Made by a program: the position numbers and the translations under genes
Notes under the pieces: generated by a model
Database searches by the model: none
Told to the model about the DNA's origin: nothing
Seen by the model: the letters and a program-made list of their open reading frames with translations, nothing else
Shown: one piece after another, positions 5,089-7,338 of the stretch
Layout: every line of letters begins with the position of its first letter
Position numbering within the stretch: the stretch's first letter is position 1
Source of the DNA: JBJKPP01 sp046706145
GTDB taxonomy: Bacteria; Bacteroidota; Ignavibacteria; Ignavibacteriales; Ignavibacteriaceae
Assembly (NCBI GenBank): GCA_046706145.1
Contig: JBJKPP010000040.1
Coordinates: 1 to 7,338 of the forward strand
Length of the DNA stretch: 7,338 nucleotides
Reading direction: 5' to 3'

Positions 5089-6912
5089 ATGCTAACTAAA
5101 AAGTCCGATTTTGTTCCCGCACTTTTGTTAATTTGGGTTCTTGGTATTTTCTGTTGGCGCCCGGCTTTGGCGCAGAACAGCCAGTCCTTTGCTGACACAA
5201 ATATCAGTAGGGGTGACCGATATGCCGGCGCACCTTGGTCATCACGCTCACCTGTGCTGGCTCAACATGGAATGGCAGCTACAGAACAGCCAATCGCTTC
5301 TCTTGCCGCAGTTGAGATTCTGAAGAAAGGCGGTAGTGCAGTGGACGCCGCGATTGCAGCCAATGCAGTTCTCGGACTGATGCAGCCCGTGTTAAACGGA
5401 ATCGGTGGAGACTGTTTCGCCATTGTCTATGATCCTAAGACAGACAGTCTCTACGGCTACAATGGTTCCGGCTGGTCACCGAAGGATCGCGACCTGGCTA
5501 AGATGCAGGCTGAGGTGAAGGCTGCCTACGAGAAAGCAGGCATGAAACTCTCAGACCAGATTCCTTTATTTGGTTCGCTTCCGGTCACAGTGCCGGGTGT
5601 GGTCGATGCCTGGTTCGCATTGCACAAACGATTCGGTAAGCTTCCTATGAGCGAAGACTTGGCACCGGCTATAAGATATGCCAGAGAAGGTTTCCCGGTG
5701 ACAGAAATAGTAGCGAAGTACTGGAAGGGTAACTGGGATGCTTTCCAAAAGAACCGGGGTCTGATAGAGGAATTTAACAACGCTGAAAAGACCTACCTGA
5801 TAGACGGACATACACCAGACCAGGGTGAAATATTTCATAATCCTGACCTTGCCCACACGCTGTCGATGATCGCCAAGAGTGGCCGCGATGTTTTTTACAA
5901 AGGCGAAATTGCAGACACCATAGCTAGCTATTTCAAGCGCATCGGTGGCGATCTTCGTTATCAGGACTTTGCTGACTTCCATGGTGAATGGGTGCAACCT
6001 CAGTCGGTCAACTATAGAGGTTATGATGTTTATGAACTACCGCCGAACGGACAGGGTTTTGCGGCGCTGGAAATGCTTAACATTCTGAAGGGCTTCGATA
6101 TCAGGGAAATGGGTGTAGGTAGTGCTGATGCTTTGACTGTGGAAATAGAGGCGAAGCGCTTGGCGTTTGAAGATCTCGCAAAGTACTACGCCGACCCGAG
6201 GTTTTATAACGTGCCAATGAAGGGCCTGCTCTCGGAGAAATACGCCGATGAGCGTCGCAAGCTGATCAATCCCAAGCATGCCAACCCGAACATCGGTCCT
6301 GGTAACCCGTTCCTGTACAACGGCGACACCACAGATTTTGAGACTGCCGACAGTTCAGGTATGATGGTGTCCATGATCCAGTCAAACTACGCAGGGATGG
6401 GTTCTGGACTTGTTCCCGATGGACTTGGTTTCATGTTCCAGGATCGTGGGGCGCTGTACTCGCTAAACGGCGGAGCAGCAAATGTGTATGCACCGCGCAA
6501 GCGTCCTTTCCACACTATCATTCCAGCCTTCGTGATGAAGGACGGCAAGCCATGGCTAGCATTCGGAGTGATGGGCGGCTCTATGCAGCCCCAGGGACAT
6601 GTGCAGGTGCTGGTGAATATGATTGACTTCGGTATGAACGTACAAGAAGCTGGTGATGCAGCTAGATGGCGGCATATAGGCAGCGCAACACCTACCGGAT
6701 TGCCGGCAAATGGTGTTGGCACAGTATTACTGGAATCGGGATTTAACAAGAATATCAAGGCCAAACTTGAAAAGCGCGGTTATAATGTTGAATGGGTAAA
6801 ACCAGGAACCGGTTCCTTCGGCGGTTATGAGGCGATCATGTATGATGCAAAAGATCATGTGTACTGGGGCGCCAGCGAGATGCGTAAAGACGGAGAGGTT
6901 ATCGGCTATTGA
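5089..6912 (+). CDS. ggt: secreted gamma-glutamyltransferase-family proenzyme (Ntn hydrolase)
   Basis: The chosen ATG gives 607 residues with a clear signal peptide: basic start MLTKK, hydrophobic core ALLLIWVLGIF (11-21) and a cleavage site after Ala28 (P-A-L-A before QNSQ). It therefore acts in the periplasm or outside. An in-frame TTG at 4996 would add 31 residues before the signal and is unlikely. Family landmarks (numbered from this ATG) are GGSAVDAAIAAN (81-92), GIGGDCFAIVYD (104-115), ELPPNGQG (316-323), the autoprocessing site with Thr414-Thr415 after Asp413, RPFHTIIP (472-479) and the oxyanion-hole region GVMGGS (493-498). Cleavage before Thr414 would give a large subunit and a 194-residue small subunit with Thr414 as nucleophile. 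Two features are unusual for a classical enzyme. T-T-D-F replaces the usual T-T-H-[YF], and NGSGWSP (125-131) stands where R-E-x-A-P carries the arginine that binds the glutamyl carboxylate. The family and fold are secure, but glutathione as substrate is not. Other acylases of this family are possible. The gene body is much richer in G+C than its neighbours, suggesting acquisition. Confidence 0.9.
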   Translation: MLTKKSDFVPALLLIWVLGIFCWRPALAQNSQSFADTNISRGDRYAGAPWSSRSPVLAQHGMAATEQPIASLAAVEILKKGGSAVDAAIAANAVLGLMQPVLNGIGGDCFAIVYDPKTDSLYGYNGSGWSPKDRDLAKMQAEVKAAYEKAGMKLSDQIPLFGSLPVTVPGVVDAWFALHKRFGKLPMSEDLAPAIRYAREGFPVTEIVAKYWKGNWDAFQKNRGLIEEFNNAEKTYLIDGHTPDQGEIFHNPDLAHTLSMIAKSGRDVFYKGEIADTIASYFKRIGGDLRYQDFADFHGEWVQPQSVNYRGYDVYELPPNGQGFAALEMLNILKGFDIREMGVGSADALTVEIEAKRLAFEDLAKYYADPRFYNVPMKGLLSEKYADERRKLINPKHANPNIGPGNPFLYNGDTTDFETADSSGMMVSMIQSNYAGMGSGLVPDGLGFMFQDRGALYSLNGGAANVYAPRKRPFHTIIPAFVMKDGKPWLAFGVMGGSMQPQGHVQVLVNMIDFGMNVQEAGDAARWRHIGSATPTGLPANGVGTVLLESGFNKNIKAKLEKRGYNVEWVKPGTGSFGGYEAIMYDAKDHVYWGASEMRKDGEVIGY

Positions 6913-7120
6913 TTAAAGCATATTAGAGTCATTTACCTGTGCCTAGTTCATGCTTAAGGAGGTTAAGGGATGCGTTGCCTTTGCCCCTAAATTCTGGTAA
7001 GTGGAATACACTTTTATCATTTACAAATAAATAGTTCGGTTAAAACAAAGAAAATAATCTTGTTCAAATAAAAAACATAGTAAATTTTATAAAGCTTATA
7101 AATTTTGAGTAATTAAATGA
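6913..7120 (+). other. intergenic region after the gamma-glutamyltransferase gene
   Basis: The first part (to about 7000) keeps an intermediate base composition. It holds a strong AAGGAGG (6956-6962) followed after 7 nt by ATG and a six-codon frame M-R-C-L-C-P ending at TAA 6988-6990. The rest is very AT-rich, with the inverted repeat listed separately. No gene of normal size and no classical terminator is visible. Confidence 0.5.
7082..7106. repeat. AT-rich inverted repeat before the last gene
   Basis: AAATTTTATAA (7082-7092) and TTATAAATTTT (7096-7106) pair over 11 positions with one mismatch around a 3-nt loop, AGC. It lies 15 nt before the ribosome site of the last gene. It could be an operator or part of the promoter, or chance in an AT-rich stretch. 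Confidence 0.4.
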
Positions 7121-7126
7121 AAGGAG
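7121..7126 (+). promoter_or_regulatory. ribosome binding site deciding the start of the last gene
   Basis: AAGGAG lies 8 nt before the ATG at 7135. Two other in-frame ATGs are less suitable: 7117 lies before the site, and 7129 is only 2 nt after it. The 7135 start is preferred. Confidence 0.75.
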
Positions 7127-7134
7127 TAATGTTC

Positions 7135-7338
7135 ATGAAACCGATTTTACGAATTTTTTTATTTCTTTTTCTAGTATTTGGTATAACGAATCTCTCGTTT
7201 GCTCAATGGGTACAAACAAATGGACCTTATGGTAATTCTATAAGAGCATTCTCTGTTGCTGTTAATGGAACAAAAGATACAAATTTTCTTGCAGGGACTG
7301 ACGCTGGAGTTTATCTCTCAAATAATGATGGTTTAAGC
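7135..7338 (+). CDS. secreted protein, probable beta-propeller repeat protein (3' truncated by window)
   Basis: The frame is open to the window end and gives the first 68 residues. It starts with a clear signal peptide: MKPILR, then hydrophobic ILRIFLFLFLVFGI, then S-F-A followed by Q-W, a good cleavage site after Ala24. The mature part W-V-Q-T-N-G-P-Y-G-N-S-I-R-A-F-S-V, then FLAGTDAGVYLSNNDG, matches the start of BNR/sialidase-like and Ycf48-like propeller repeats, where each blade contains G-T-x-x-G-V-Y-x-S-x-[ND]-x-G. Such proteins in Ignavibacteria and relatives are usually large, exported, and end in a type IX secretion sorting domain. That end is not visible here. The cargo or ligand is unknown. 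It follows the gamma-glutamyltransferase by 222 nt and is probably a separate transcript. Its base composition is AT-rich like the rest of the genome and unlike the preceding gene. Confidence 0.82.
   Translation, partial: MKPILRIFLFLFLVFGITNLSFAQWVQTNGPYGNSIRAFSVAVNGTKDTNFLAGTDAGVYLSNNDGLS

Noticed and set aside
5566..5997. 143-residue minus-strand frame inside the gamma-glutamyltransferase
   Set aside because: The + strand carries a fully conserved enzyme. The antisense frame resembles no family and is expected by chance in a GC-richer gene.
6387..6764. 125-residue minus-strand frame inside the gamma-glutamyltransferase
   Set aside because: It covers the conserved small-subunit region on the opposite strand, and its composition (many P, S, T) is typical of antisense translation.

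Overview
The window suggests a low-GC, free-living bacterium near the Bacteroidota/Ignavibacteriota. The evidence is indirect: AT-rich genes with mostly weak Shine-Dalgarno sites, intergenic palindromic repeats of a kind common in those genomes, an ECF sigma factor paired with a small membrane protein, and a final secreted protein whose start resembles the propeller-type exported proteins of that group. No rRNA, tRNA, CRISPR array or transposase is visible. All seven supported genes lie on the + strand.

Region 1 (1-3433) is a catabolic block. It holds the C-terminal third of a DapA-superfamily aldolase that looks most like 4-hydroxy-2-oxoglutarate aldolase, then, 11 nt later, an alanine--glyoxylate aminotransferase. 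After a 314-nt gap carrying a nested palindromic repeat comes a stand-alone 1-pyrroline-5-carboxylate dehydrogenase of the ALDH4A1 type. Together these match the last steps of animal-type trans-4-hydroxyproline breakdown: dehydrogenase to 4-hydroxyglutamate, transamination, aldolase to pyruvate plus glyoxylate, then glyoxylate to glycine. The first oxidase and the 4-hydroxyglutamate transaminase would have to lie elsewhere. This is the most interesting biological reading of the window.

Region 2 (3434-4777) starts with a long inverted repeat that probably separates transcripts. It continues with an ECF sigma factor whose 3' end overlaps a small two-helix membrane protein, and then a 71-residue protein shaped like a heavy-metal-associated domain without the CxxC metal site.

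Region 3 (4778-6990) carries a secreted gamma-glutamyltransferase-family proenzyme. Its gene body is clearly more GC-rich than everything around it. It has the autoprocessing threonine pair and glycine motifs but lacks the arginine motif that holds the glutamyl carboxylate in classical enzymes, so its substrate may differ.

Region 4 (6991-7338) contains an AT-rich inverted repeat and the start of a secreted, probably beta-propeller, protein cut by the window end.
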